Positions 10,213 to 19,877 of a DNA stretch of 64,000 nt are shown here, in pieces. The DNA comes from Dehalococcoidia bacterium (GTDB lineage Bacteria; Chloroflexota; Dehalococcoidia; Lucifugimonadales; Lucifugimonadaceae). The position numbers and the translations under genes were made by a program. Location of the stretch: the NCBI GenBank assembly GCA_030747175.1, contig JASLLE010000006.1, positions 1-64,000 on the forward strand, written 5' to 3'. The notes beneath the pieces were generated by a model. The model ran no database searches and was not told the origin of the DNA. It worked only from the letters and a program-made list of their open reading frames with translations. Position 1 is the stretch's first letter. Each line of letters opens with the position of its first letter.

Positions 10213-11364
10213 ATGCAACCGTTTTACACGCAACAACAAGAGTTGCTCAAATCCAACGTTAGCGAGTTCGCCGCCAACGAGGTCGCGCCTTACGCAGCCG
10301 AGGTGGACGCCGAAGAAAAGTTCCCGAAACGCCAGATGGAGGGGCTTGCGGAGCTCGGACTTCTCGGCCTGAGCATCGCGGAAGAAGCGGGCGGCGCAGG
10401 CGGCGGCTACCGCGATCTGATGGTCGTACTTGAAGAGCTGGGGGCGGTTTGCGGATCAACCAGCACCGTGCTCGCCACCCACATCTCGCTTTCGGCGCAG
10501 ACCATCGCCAAATCCGGGGACGATGACCAGCTGCACCGCTGGATTCCGGACATGGCGGCGGGAAAGCGCATCGGCGCGTTCGCGCTAACCGAACCGGGCA
10601 CCGGTTCGGACGCGCTGATGTTGTCCACGACGGCGGTTCAGGACGGCGACGACTACGTAGTAAACGGCACGAAACACTTCATCACGAACTCCGAAGCGGC
10701 GGAGATATTCGTCGTCTTCGTAACCCACGATAAGGCCCTTCGTTACAGGGGCATCAGCGCGCTCATCATTGAAAGGGACACCCCCGGGTTCACCATCGTT
10801 CCGCAACACGGAAAGATGGGGATGCGCGGCTCCTCTACGGCCGAGTTGGTGTTCGACGATTGCCGGGTGCCGGTAGCAAACCGCCTCGGAGAAGAAGGGC
10901 AGGGCTACTCGATCGCACTCAAAACGCTCGACTCCAGCCGGGTCTCGATAGGGGCGCAGTGCATCGGCCTGGCGCGCGGCGCGCTGGATGCGGCGACCGC
11001 GTATGCCACTCAACGCGAGGCGTTTGGCGGGCCGATATCTGACAAACAGGCCGTGGCGTTCATGCTCGCCGACATGGCGACCGAGGTGGACGCCGCCCGG
11101 CTCATGACCTATCGGGCGGCGGCCCTCGTGGATGAAGGGTTGCCGCACGGCGTCGAGTCAGCGATGGCAAAGCTGTACGCGTCCGAATCCGCCGGCCGGA
11201 TCGCTCACAAAGCGCTCCAGATACACGGCGGAACCGGCTACTTCCAGCCGTCCGCCGTGGAACGCATCTATCGTGACCAGCGAGTGACCGAGATATACGA
11301 AGGCACTTCCGAGATCCAGCGTCTGGTCATATCCAGGGCGCTGATCGACCGAGCCAACGCCTGA
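10213..11364 (+). CDS. Acyl-CoA dehydrogenase
   Basis: FALTEPGTGSDA, MGMRGSSTAELVFDDCRVP, QIHGGTGYFQPSAVERIYRDQRVTEIYEGTSEIQRLVI. Confidence 0.95.
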   Translation: MQPFYTQQQELLKSNVSEFAANEVAPYAAEVDAEEKFPKRQMEGLAELGLLGLSIAEEAGGAGGGYRDLMVVLEELGAVCGSTSTVLATHISLSAQTIAKSGDDDQLHRWIPDMAAGKRIGAFALTEPGTGSDALMLSTTAVQDGDDYVVNGTKHFITNSEAAEIFVVFVTHDKALRYRGISALIIERDTPGFTIVPQHGKMGMRGSSTAELVFDDCRVPVANRLGEEGQGYSIALKTLDSSRVSIGAQCIGLARGALDAATAYATQREAFGGPISDKQAVAFMLADMATEVDAARLMTYRAAALVDEGLPHGVESAMAKLYASESAGRIAHKALQIHGGTGYFQPSAVERIYRDQRVTEIYEGTSEIQRLVISRALIDRANA

Positions 11365-11621
11365 TACAGCACAGAGCTGGGACCAGTCGAGCCGAAAACG
11401 GTCCGATCGGGTCAGCATAATTGGACGCTCGCACTTATCCGGGACCGTTGCTGAATGCATGATTCTTGCGCCCGCGATGTCGGAGCGCGATAATTTGCCG
11501 GTTAATTCAACAACGTCAGATGAGTGACATCGCCGGTTTTTGAACGCAGCGACCACTCATGAAGCTCTGTATACGGACCAGTAAGCCGGGTGCTCCCCGG
11601 ATTGCGAACAACACCGATCCC

Positions 11622-12176
11622 ATGATCTATAACGTCGCGGCCCTCCTCTCCGGAGAGGTTGGAGCCACCCGCGTCTATTCGATCGAAGACGAGTCCATTG
11701 CCCACGAGGATGGCGACTTCCACGGGGTATCGGGCGTCGTCAGACTCACCCGCACGGATCGTGGAATTCTCCTGCGTGGCGAAGCTACGGGCGGGGGCGT
11801 AAACGAGTGCTCGCGCTGCCTGGAGCCCGCCGTATCGGTCCTGCACACTGCTTTTGAGGATGAATACTTTCCCATCAACGGAGACCTCGGTCCCGGCTCA
11901 TCACTTTTGCGACAGGAGGTCGTGGAGGAAGAAGAAATCCCGGAATTCTGGATCGACGAAGCCAACGATATGGATACGTCCGAGGCGATCAGGCAGGGTT
12001 TCGTATCCGAGACGCCGATGGCGCCCCTTTGCCGGCCGGACTGCGCCGGGATCTGCCCGGAATGCGGCACAAACCGAAACACAAACCCGTGCGAATGCGA
12101 AATCGTCGCGATAGACCCTCGCCTCGCCGGACTGCTTGACCTGAAAATTCCCGAAAATCAAGACATTCACATTTAA
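11622..12176 (+). CDS. DUF177 (YceD-like) protein
   Basis: C-x2-C cluster PLCRPDCAGICPECGTNRN near the C-terminus; directly upstream of rpmF, as is common. Start could be 11559. Confidence 0.85.
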   Translation: MIYNVAALLSGEVGATRVYSIEDESIAHEDGDFHGVSGVVRLTRTDRGILLRGEATGGGVNECSRCLEPAVSVLHTAFEDEYFPINGDLGPGSSLLRQEVVEEEEIPEFWIDEANDMDTSEAIRQGFVSETPMAPLCRPDCAGICPECGTNRNTNPCECEIVAIDPRLAGLLDLKIPENQDIHI

Positions 12177-12277
12177 CAGGGCCGTAACACACTAATTTCG
12201 CTGCGCGTGTACCTTGCGCACTGAATTGGGTGAGACGAGACTTCCCTCTCGCACCGGTCCTCTGGAGAACCTGTAAT

Positions 12278-12511
12278 ATGGCCCCGCTTCCAAAGAAAAA
12301 ACATTCCCGTGCACGGAAGGGTGGACGCGCCGCCCATCATTTCCTCTCTCGGGGCGCCCTTTCGGTCTGCCAGCAATGCAGGTCGGTCAAATTGCCACAC
12401 CGGGTTTGTCCCACGTGTGGCTTCTATAGGGGGCGCTCAGTCGTGGATGTACAGGAACCGGGAGTCGATGTCGCAGCGGAAATTGACGAACACGCCGGAC
12501 ACAACCACTGA
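12278..12511 (+). CDS. rpmF: 50S ribosomal protein L32
   Basis: MAPLPKKKHSRARKGGRAAHH, CQQCRSVKLPHRVCPTCGFYRGR zinc ribbon. Confidence 0.95.
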   Translation: MAPLPKKKHSRARKGGRAAHHFLSRGALSVCQQCRSVKLPHRVCPTCGFYRGRSVVDVQEPGVDVAAEIDEHAGHNH

Positions 12512-12559
12512 GCTCGGCAAACCAGCTCAAACGGCACTAGCAGGAGCAGTTAAGACCTG

Positions 12560-13498
12560 ATGTCACCAACTTCCCAGACTGAGAAGGTTGCCTACCTTTT
12601 CCCCGGCCAGGGCTCGCAGAGCGTCGGGATGGGCAAAGACTTGTATGACGGCTCGCCAGCCGCAAAAGCGGTCTTTGATGAGATAGATGACACCCTCGGA
12701 CGATCGCTTACATCGGTCATGTTCGATGGTCCCCAGGAAGAGTTAACCAAGACCGAAAACGCCCAGCCGGCCATCACCGCCGTGTCCCTGGCCGCCTACA
12801 AGGCGCTGGAAGAGGCTAAAGGTAGTTGCCCGGACGTCGCGATGGTGGCCGGACACAGCCTGGGCGAGTACAGCTCACTCGCAGTCGCAGGCGCTTTGAG
12901 CGTGGCAGACACAGCGAGACTTGTCGTGGAACGTGGGCGCCTGATGCAGCACGCCTGCGACGAGCGTCCCGGCGGCATGGCCGCTCTGCTCGGCATCGAC
13001 GAACTCTCTGTTGAAGAGATTTGCCGTGAGACGGGTACCTACATGTCAAACATCAACACCGATGACCAGATCATCGTGTCCGGTGATCACATGGCGCTCG
13101 CAAAGGCGATCGACCTCGCCGCCGCCCGTGGCGCCCGCAAGTGCGTACCGCTGCCGGTAGGCGGCGCATTCCACTCCGGCCTCATGGAGCCCGCCCGCTC
13201 CGGCCTCCTGGAAGTTATCGACTCGCTGGACTGGCACGACCCCACCGTCCCGGTGATCGCAAACTGCGACGCCCGTTCCATCACCACCGCCGAAGAGATC
13301 AAAGAGGAACTGGGCATGCAGATCATGTCCTGCGTGCGCTGGTCAGACTCCATCCGCTACATGCTCGTCGACGGCGTGCGCAGCTATGTTGAAGTCGGCC
13401 AGGGACGCGTTCTCGCCAGCATGATGAAGCGCATCGACAAGGACGCCACGATCTCTAATATCTCGGACATGGAGTCCGTGGTGGCGCTCGCCAGCTAG
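12560..13498 (+). CDS. fabD: Malonyl-CoA:ACP transacylase
   Basis: YLFPGQGSQSVGMGKDL, GHSLGEYSSLAVAGAL, GGAFHSGLM. Confidence 0.95.
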   Translation: MSPTSQTEKVAYLFPGQGSQSVGMGKDLYDGSPAAKAVFDEIDDTLGRSLTSVMFDGPQEELTKTENAQPAITAVSLAAYKALEEAKGSCPDVAMVAGHSLGEYSSLAVAGALSVADTARLVVERGRLMQHACDERPGGMAALLGIDELSVEEICRETGTYMSNINTDDQIIVSGDHMALAKAIDLAAARGARKCVPLPVGGAFHSGLMEPARSGLLEVIDSLDWHDPTVPVIANCDARSITTAEEIKEELGMQIMSCVRWSDSIRYMLVDGVRSYVEVGQGRVLASMMKRIDKDATISNISDMESVVALAS

Positions 13499-13544
13499 GG
13501 ACCGGTCGGACCGGTCTACCTGATGCATCGAGCAAGAGGTTGCT

Positions 13545-14132
13545 TTGACCGGCCCGCGCCAGAATCCCCAAAATACTGAACATGAGGGAAACCTCTACCC
13601 GGATACCGGCGCGCAGTACGACGAGCGCGGGGACGATATCCCTGAACCCGACGCGCCGCCGGAGATACTGTCTCCAACCACGCCCGGCCTGATCCATATG
13701 GAGCCGGACTCTGAGACGGAGGCCCCGCCGCCATCAGGACGGCGTGCGGCCCGCGCGGCGGCTACACAGGCGCTGTACGAGGCTGAGAGCGCCGGCCACC
13801 CGGCGAGACTGGCGCTGGAGCAGATCGCTGAACGGGACGGCCTTGCGGATGGCCTGCGGGCGTTCGCCGTGCGACTCGTGGAAGCCGTCGAGTCAACTCG
13901 TTTACAGTTGGATGAGAGAATCGCCGTGCTGGCCCCGGCGCGGCCAGTAGCGCGAATAGACCGGGTGGACCGCACGATCCTTCGACTGGCTCTTGCCGAG
14001 TTGTCTTTCGAAGGCGATGGCCGGGCTCCGGCAGCGGTGATCGCCAACGAGGCCGTCGAGATCGCAAAACTGTACGGTTCAGAAACTTCTCCCAGATTCA
14101 TAAACGGAGTCCTCGGGACGGTGCTACGATAA
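13545..14132 (+). CDS. nusB: Transcription antitermination factor NusB with N-terminal low-complexity extension
   Basis: RRAARAAATQALYEAESAG; RIDRVDRTILRLALAEL; VIANEAVEIAKLYGSETSPRFINGVLGTVLR; TTG start. Confidence 0.9.
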   Translation: MTGPRQNPQNTEHEGNLYPDTGAQYDERGDDIPEPDAPPEILSPTTPGLIHMEPDSETEAPPPSGRRAARAAATQALYEAESAGHPARLALEQIAERDGLADGLRAFAVRLVEAVESTRLQLDERIAVLAPARPVARIDRVDRTILRLALAELSFEGDGRAPAAVIANEAVEIAKLYGSETSPRFINGVLGTVLR

Positions 14133-14256
14133 TCCGCCGTTAGATCAGGACGAAAAATACTTGACCGATTGCCGATGCTCGCCAATAGTGTGGGCCATCG
14201 ATCAGGTTTGATCACCTTGTTAGACCAGCAACGACCCGTGTTTACGGAGGTAACGA

Positions 14257-14514
14257 ATGGCGACGGTTTTCGAGCGGGTGCGAGATATCGCGGCCGACAA
14301 ACTCAGCGTGGAGCCCGATGACATTCAACTCGAGTCGTCCTTCACCGAGGACCTCGAAGCTGACTCGCTCGACGTTGTCGAACTGATCATGGCCCTTGAA
14401 GAGGAGTTTGGCGGCGACGACACGCCGCTGGAAATCTCCGACGAGGACGCAGAGAGCCTCAATACTGTCCAGGATGTCGTGGACTACCTTGGATCAAAAG
14501 GTGTAGGCGACTAA
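14257..14514 (+). CDS. acpP: Acyl carrier protein
   Basis: [24 protein letters not shown] phosphopantetheine site; preceded by ggaggt RBS. Confidence 0.96.
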   Translation: MATVFERVRDIAADKLSVEPDDIQLESSFTEDLEADSLDVVELIMALEEEFGGDDTPLEISDEDAESLNTVQDVVDYLGSKGVGD

Positions 14515-14608
14515 TTCGATAGTCCCAACCCCGCTCCTCCGCGACCATGATCCGGGTTGCAGGGAGATACGGCCCCGAAGAGTTTATTTTGGGAAGCCGA
14601 GGCCCAGT

Positions 14609-15361
14609 ATGACCGAGCCGCCGACCGGTCCGGAACGCCCGACCCCGGGCAGCCTGTCCGCGGGCGGCGATGAGTACACCGGTGAGCTGTCTTCCATCGA
14701 GGACGTCGCCGCTGCCGTACGGGGCTGCACGAAATGCGACCTATCCGGCGCCAGGACCAACGCGGTACCCGGAGAAGGGTCGGACTCGCCATCGATAATG
14801 TTCATCGGTGAGGGACCGGGATTCAACGAGGACCAGCAAGGCCGCCCCTTTGTCGGGCGCGCCGGCAATCTGCTTGATGAACTACTCGGTGTCGTGCCAT
14901 TGCGCCGCTCTGACGTGTACATCACCAACGTCGTGAAGTGCCGGCCGCCGGACAACCGGGATCCGCTTCCCGGGGAAGTGCGTGCCTGCTGGCCCTACCT
15001 GGAATCCCAGATCAGCCTCTTGAAACCGCACGTCATCGCAACGCTCGGCCGGCATGCGATGAACCGGTTCATGCCCAACGCCCGCATCTCGGACGCCCAC
15101 GGCCGGGCCTCCCTGTGGCGGGATATCGTTATTTTCCCGCTCTACCACCCGGCCGCAGCACTGCGGTCGACCACACTTCGCCAGACGCTTGAGAACGACA
15201 TACGCCGTCTTCCCGCGGCCGTTCTCCAGTCACTCGAATTGAGCTCGCCTCAAAGGCCGGGGCACACGGAAAGCGCCGTGGCCCCGATGGCGAGCGACGA
15301 CCCCGCCACCCCATCCGAAGCTCCCAGCGACGACGAGGCCGAACAGAATCGTCTCTTCTAG
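14609..15361 (+). CDS. Uracil-DNA glycosylase, family 4 (Fe-S)
   Basis: GEGPGFNEDQQGRPFVGRAGNLLDELL; ITNVVKCRPPDNRDP; LYHPAAALRS. Confidence 0.92.
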   Translation: MTEPPTGPERPTPGSLSAGGDEYTGELSSIEDVAAAVRGCTKCDLSGARTNAVPGEGSDSPSIMFIGEGPGFNEDQQGRPFVGRAGNLLDELLGVVPLRRSDVYITNVVKCRPPDNRDPLPGEVRACWPYLESQISLLKPHVIATLGRHAMNRFMPNARISDAHGRASLWRDIVIFPLYHPAAALRSTTLRQTLENDIRRLPAAVLQSLELSSPQRPGHTESAVAPMASDDPATPSEAPSDDEAEQNRLF

Positions 15362-15618
15362 GCGGGACCTTCTTTTCGGCGACCGGCGGACCCGGGTCCG
15401 GCGATTTCGGGTCGCTGATCGACTTCGGGATTCCGCCACACACCGGGCGGCAGACGTGAATCGGGGACACGGGTGCCCCGTTTACGGCTCGCCATACCGC
15501 ACAATAGACCGGCTACTGACCACCAATTCACCCGATCCGACATAAATGCACCCCGCACTGCTCACAAAGTCAGAACTCACCACCCGGCGGGCGCGTACAC
15601 ACAACAACTAGGAGTTAC

Positions 15619-17277
15619 ATGGCCAACGAAGCGCTTAAAGTCCTCCCCTTAGGGGGGCTGGGCGAAGTCGGCAAAAACATGATGGTCCTCGAAACCGACG
15701 AGGACATCGTTGTTATCGACGCCGGGGTCCTGTTCCCGGAAGACGACATGCCGGGCATCGATATCGTCATCCCGAATATCGACTATCTCGTCGAGAACAT
15801 TGATCGTGTCAGGGCTATCCTGGTAACACACGGTCACGAAGACCATATCGGCGCGCTGCCGCACATCCTGAAAACTCTTCCCGTCCCGATCTACGCGCCC
15901 GGGATGGCGATGGCCCTGATTCGCAACAAGTTGCGTGAGCGCGGGCTCCTGCGTGAGGCAGACCTGAATCTAGTCAAATCCGGCGAACAGTTCAGGTTTG
16001 GGAACACGCTCGAGGCGGAGTGGTTTGACGTGTGCCACAGTATCCCGGACGCAATGGGCATAGCGCTCCGGACCCCGCTGGGGACGGTCGTGCATACCGG
16101 CGACTTCCGACTGGACAACGATCCGACCCTCGGCGAGCCGACGGACTTCGCCCGGATGGCCGAGATCGCCGCCGATGGCGTATTCCTGCTCATGGCTGAC
16201 TCCACGTATGCCGAGAACGAGGGCTACTCCGGCTCCGACCGCGAAGTGGCCCGGACCTTGCACGAAGTCATAGGAAATGCCGAGGGACGGGTACTGGTCG
16301 CCAGTTTCGCTTCCCAGATCGCCCGGATTCAGATGGTAGCGGATGCAGCCGTGGCGCACGGCCGTCGGCTTGCCATCGTCGGGCGCAGCATGATCAACAA
16401 CCTCAAGATCTCGCGTGATCTCGGGCATCTCAATATCAGGGAAGAGACCTTGATCAGCGCCCGAGACGCCCTCGGCCTCCCTGATCACCGGGTCATCTAC
16501 ATGAACACCGGCGCGCAGGGAGAGCCGCAATCGGCGCTGGCCCGCATGGCGGCCGGGACGCACAACGATGTCGACATCCGGGACGGCGATACCGTCATCA
16601 TTTCCGCCACACCCATCCCCGGGAACGAGACCGCGGTCAGCAACCTGATTAACGATCTCGTCGAGCAGGGCGCACACGTCGTCACCCACAACACCCGCAA
16701 CGTCCACGTGCACGGGCACGCCGCTCGCGAAGAGCTGCGGGCGGTACACAACCTGTTACAACCCCGGCACTTCGTACCTATTCACGGCGAGTACCGGATG
16801 TTGCGGGCGCACGTCGATCTCGCGATCGAGCACGGTGTTCACGAGGATGACGCCTTTCTGCTGCAGGACGGCGATGTGTTGCGATTGACCGAAGACACGG
16901 CGGAGGTGGTTGAACAGATCCCCGCCGGGCATGTCTTTATCCACGGCCACGGCGTGTGGGACGAGCACGGCAACGTCATCGTCGAGCGTCGATTGCTGGC
17001 ACGTGACGGCTTCGTCGTGGTGATACTCGGCCGAGACTCGGGTGGGAAAGTCGTCGGCCGGCCCCGGATCGTGTCGAGCGGGTTTGTCCACTACGCGGAG
17101 GCGGACGCGCTTTTCGAAGATGCCGTAGATGAGTTGGACACCGTTCTTGACCGGGATTCCGACACATACATACAGTGGAACGAGGTCGAGGCCACAACCA
17201 AGAAGACCGTGGGCCGGTTTTTCAGCCAGCGCACACGGCGTCGACCGACCATCATCCCGGTGGCGTTCGATGTCTGA
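15619..17277 (+). CDS. rnj: Ribonuclease J
   Basis: LPLGGLGEVGKNMMVLE, THGHEDHIGALPH, HGEYRMLRAH; 552 aa. Confidence 0.94.
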   Translation: MANEALKVLPLGGLGEVGKNMMVLETDEDIVVIDAGVLFPEDDMPGIDIVIPNIDYLVENIDRVRAILVTHGHEDHIGALPHILKTLPVPIYAPGMAMALIRNKLRERGLLREADLNLVKSGEQFRFGNTLEAEWFDVCHSIPDAMGIALRTPLGTVVHTGDFRLDNDPTLGEPTDFARMAEIAADGVFLLMADSTYAENEGYSGSDREVARTLHEVIGNAEGRVLVASFASQIARIQMVADAAVAHGRRLAIVGRSMINNLKISRDLGHLNIREETLISARDALGLPDHRVIYMNTGAQGEPQSALARMAAGTHNDVDIRDGDTVIISATPIPGNETAVSNLINDLVEQGAHVVTHNTRNVHVHGHAAREELRAVHNLLQPRHFVPIHGEYRMLRAHVDLAIEHGVHEDDAFLLQDGDVLRLTEDTAEVVEQIPAGHVFIHGHGVWDEHGNVIVERRLLARDGFVVVILGRDSGGKVVGRPRIVSSGFVHYAEADALFEDAVDELDTVLDRDSDTYIQWNEVEATTKKTVGRFFSQRTRRRPTIIPVAFDV

Positions 17278-17415
17278 GCCGCAACATCGGGACGGCCACC
17301 GCGAAGGGCGAAATCGACCGGTCACCGCATGACTCGTATCTGTAACCCGTAAACAGGATGACGGGGCGTCGTCGTCGGCCCCCAAAACATTTCAGGCGGC
17401 ACCTGAGGAGGCGCA

Positions 17416-19815
17416 ATGTTAGGCGGAGCAATCCAGACAATTGGATCGCTGACGCGCCGCCTCACGGTGAGCGGATACGCGTACGGCGCGATCGGTGTCG
17501 CCGCGACCTCCAGAAACGCGTATTCACGGTCTGCCGTGATCGTTATCGCCGTCACGGCCGTACTGGCATTGCTGTGGCTTGACGACCTCAGGTTCCACCT
17601 TGGCTGGTCGGCGGTACCGGTGTTCCTCTGGGCCGCCGCAGCGGTGGCAATCCTGAACATAGCGCCGCAACTTCTCAAACTCTACTGGCGACAGGCTTTC
17701 TCCATCACCGTCCTCGGACTGGCCGTCGTCGGCGTACTTGGCTCCCTGCAACTTCCCAACTACTTTTATACCGACACGACGATCAACCAGTCGTACGGCG
17801 GCTCCTTCGGCAACTACCTGGCCCGATGGCCTGCGGAGTGGGCCGATTCCGGCGGAACGTCAGGCCAGGTAGCGGTCGCACTCTTACGGACGGGCGTTCT
17901 CGTCCTCATCGCGGCGGCCGGGACTTCGCCCCGTCATGCGCTGACCGCGCTCCGGGCGATCGGGTCCGGGCTGGCCACCCTGGGCGCGCTCCTGGTCATA
18001 GCGGGAGCGGGTCTGGCGTCACGCATATCGGCGTGGCGCGCCGCCCGCGCGGCATCAAGGCCAACGGCCGAAGACCTGATGAACGGCTCCGCCGCGCTGG
18101 GCACCGAGGCCGATCAGATCGAGCACCCGTCCTTCACCACCGACGGGCGAGAGCCGCCGCTCGCCGGAAACGTCCGCCCTGATCTTCTCGTCGCCGAAGA
18201 CGGACCGGCAGAGGACGCCGACCCCGACGCGCGGATCGTCGTAGCGGACGTGGAGACTCCCGTAAATGACGAAGACGACGCCCCGGACGACGATGCGGTC
18301 CTCGATGGAGATCCGGGGCTTCTGGCCCCGGTCCTGCCCGGTTTCCTCCACGTGCCGCCATTCGCCTGGCCGCTTCCGGACGTCGGGATGCTCAAGGTCG
18401 CTCCCGCGGGCGGTGTTCCGGAGTCCGAGCTGGAAGCCACATCCGAACTGATCGTGGAGACACTGGCCGATCACGGAATCGAAGTCTCGGTCGGCGATGT
18501 CAGGGTGGGACCCAGGGTGACGATGTACGGCATCGTGCCGGGATGGGGCCGCGGCCGTGGATCTCAAAAACTCGTCTCGGAGCAGGCCGCCGATGGAGCG
18601 CGTGAATCCGGACGTAAACGGGTCCGGGTGGACAACATACTGGCGCGCGAGAAAGACCTGGCGCTCTCGCTCGCCTCGCCGAGCCTGCGTTTCGAGGCGC
18701 CGGTGCCCGGGGCGTCCCTGGTCGGCATCGAGGTGCCGAATTCCCGGCCGACGCCGGTCACCCTCCGTACCGTTATCGAGTCTGACGCCTACGAAAAGTT
18801 CGCGTCCGATGCGCCGTTGCCCGTGCCGCTGGGCGTCGGCAGCGGCGGCGAGAACGTCGTCATAGATCTGGCACGCATGCCACACCTGCTTGTCGCCGGC
18901 GCGACCGGGTCCGGCAAAAGCGTGTGCATGAACACCATCGCCACCGGCTTGCTCATGAACCGAACGCCGGAACAGGTGCGGATAGTGATGATCGATCCCA
19001 AGCGGGTCGAGCTGACGCCGTACACCGGCGTGCCTCACCTGTACGCGCCGCCGGTAGTCGAACCGGACGTTGCCGTCGGCATTCTCAAAGCGCTCGTTGA
19101 GGAGATGTCTGAGCGCTTCAAGGTGCTGGAGCGCGCCGGCGTTCGCAACATCGTCGCCTACAACGAGGGGGCCGCCACGAAGATGCCTTACCTGGTCATC
19201 ATGGTGGACGAACTCGCGGACCTGATGCTGACCTCGGCTTCGGAAGTAGAGAGATTGCTGTGCAGGCTGGCGCAGCTAGGTCGTGCCACCGGCATCCATC
19301 TGATCATCGCCACCCAGCGACCCTCCGTTGACGTCGTGACGGGGCTTATCAAGGCCAACTTCCCGAGCCGCATTTCGTTCAGCGTCACATCGCAGATCGA
19401 CTCCCGGACGATCATCGACGGCCCGGGCGCCGAGAAGCTGCTCGGCAAGGGCGATATGCTGTTCCTGCCGATCGACAGGCCAAAACCTCTGCGCATCCAG
19501 GGCGCTTTCCTCGGCGACCCGGAGGTCGCGAGTGTCGTCGACTTCTGGAAAACCGTGGACGGTCCGAAAATGCCGGGCATCGAACCGCTGACGGCATCGG
19601 CGGATACCGGCGACTTTGGCGACGGCGGCCACGACGGCGATTCGCTGTTCGACAGGGCCAGCGAGATGGCGGGCGCGCACAAGACGCTCTCCGTATCGCT
19701 GCTGCAACGCCGTCTCCGCATCGGCTACCCGCGTGCCGCCCGGCTCATGGATGAGCTGGAAGAGGCCGGGGTAGTCGGGATGGGCGAGCCGGGCAAACCG
19801 AGGCCGGTCCTCTAG
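17416..19815 (+). CDS. ftsK: FtsK/SpoIIIE DNA translocase
   Basis: N-terminal TM helices; GATGSGKSVCMNTI Walker A; MVDELADLMLTS Walker B; ATQRPSVDVVTGLIKANFPSRISF; C-terminal gamma-like winged helix. Confidence 0.95.
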   Translation: MLGGAIQTIGSLTRRLTVSGYAYGAIGVAATSRNAYSRSAVIVIAVTAVLALLWLDDLRFHLGWSAVPVFLWAAAAVAILNIAPQLLKLYWRQAFSITVLGLAVVGVLGSLQLPNYFYTDTTINQSYGGSFGNYLARWPAEWADSGGTSGQVAVALLRTGVLVLIAAAGTSPRHALTALRAIGSGLATLGALLVIAGAGLASRISAWRAARAASRPTAEDLMNGSAALGTEADQIEHPSFTTDGREPPLAGNVRPDLLVAEDGPAEDADPDARIVVADVETPVNDEDDAPDDDAVLDGDPGLLAPVLPGFLHVPPFAWPLPDVGMLKVAPAGGVPESELEATSELIVETLADHGIEVSVGDVRVGPRVTMYGIVPGWGRGRGSQKLVSEQAADGARESGRKRVRVDNILAREKDLALSLASPSLRFEAPVPGASLVGIEVPNSRPTPVTLRTVIESDAYEKFASDAPLPVPLGVGSGGENVVIDLARMPHLLVAGATGSGKSVCMNTIATGLLMNRTPEQVRIVMIDPKRVELTPYTGVPHLYAPPVVEPDVAVGILKALVEEMSERFKVLERAGVRNIVAYNEGAATKMPYLVIMVDELADLMLTSASEVERLLCRLAQLGRATGIHLIIATQRPSVDVVTGLIKANFPSRISFSVTSQIDSRTIIDGPGAEKLLGKGDMLFLPIDRPKPLRIQGAFLGDPEVASVVDFWKTVDGPKMPGIEPLTASADTGDFGDGGHDGDSLFDRASEMAGAHKTLSVSLLQRRLRIGYPRAARLMDELEEAGVVGMGEPGKPRPVL

Positions 19816-19877
19816 CGTTTCACCCAGCGGCGTAGGTCCGGCCGCGATGTCTGAGACGGGCGGAGCGCTACCGGACA

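Noticed and set aside
15970-16749. Minus-strand ORF (259 aa) antisense to RNase J
   Set aside because: Shadow ORF of a clearly coding + strand gene.
18055-19038. Minus-strand ORF (327 aa) antisense to ftsK
   Set aside because: Shadow ORF; no recognisable domain, conserved FtsK motifs on the + strand.
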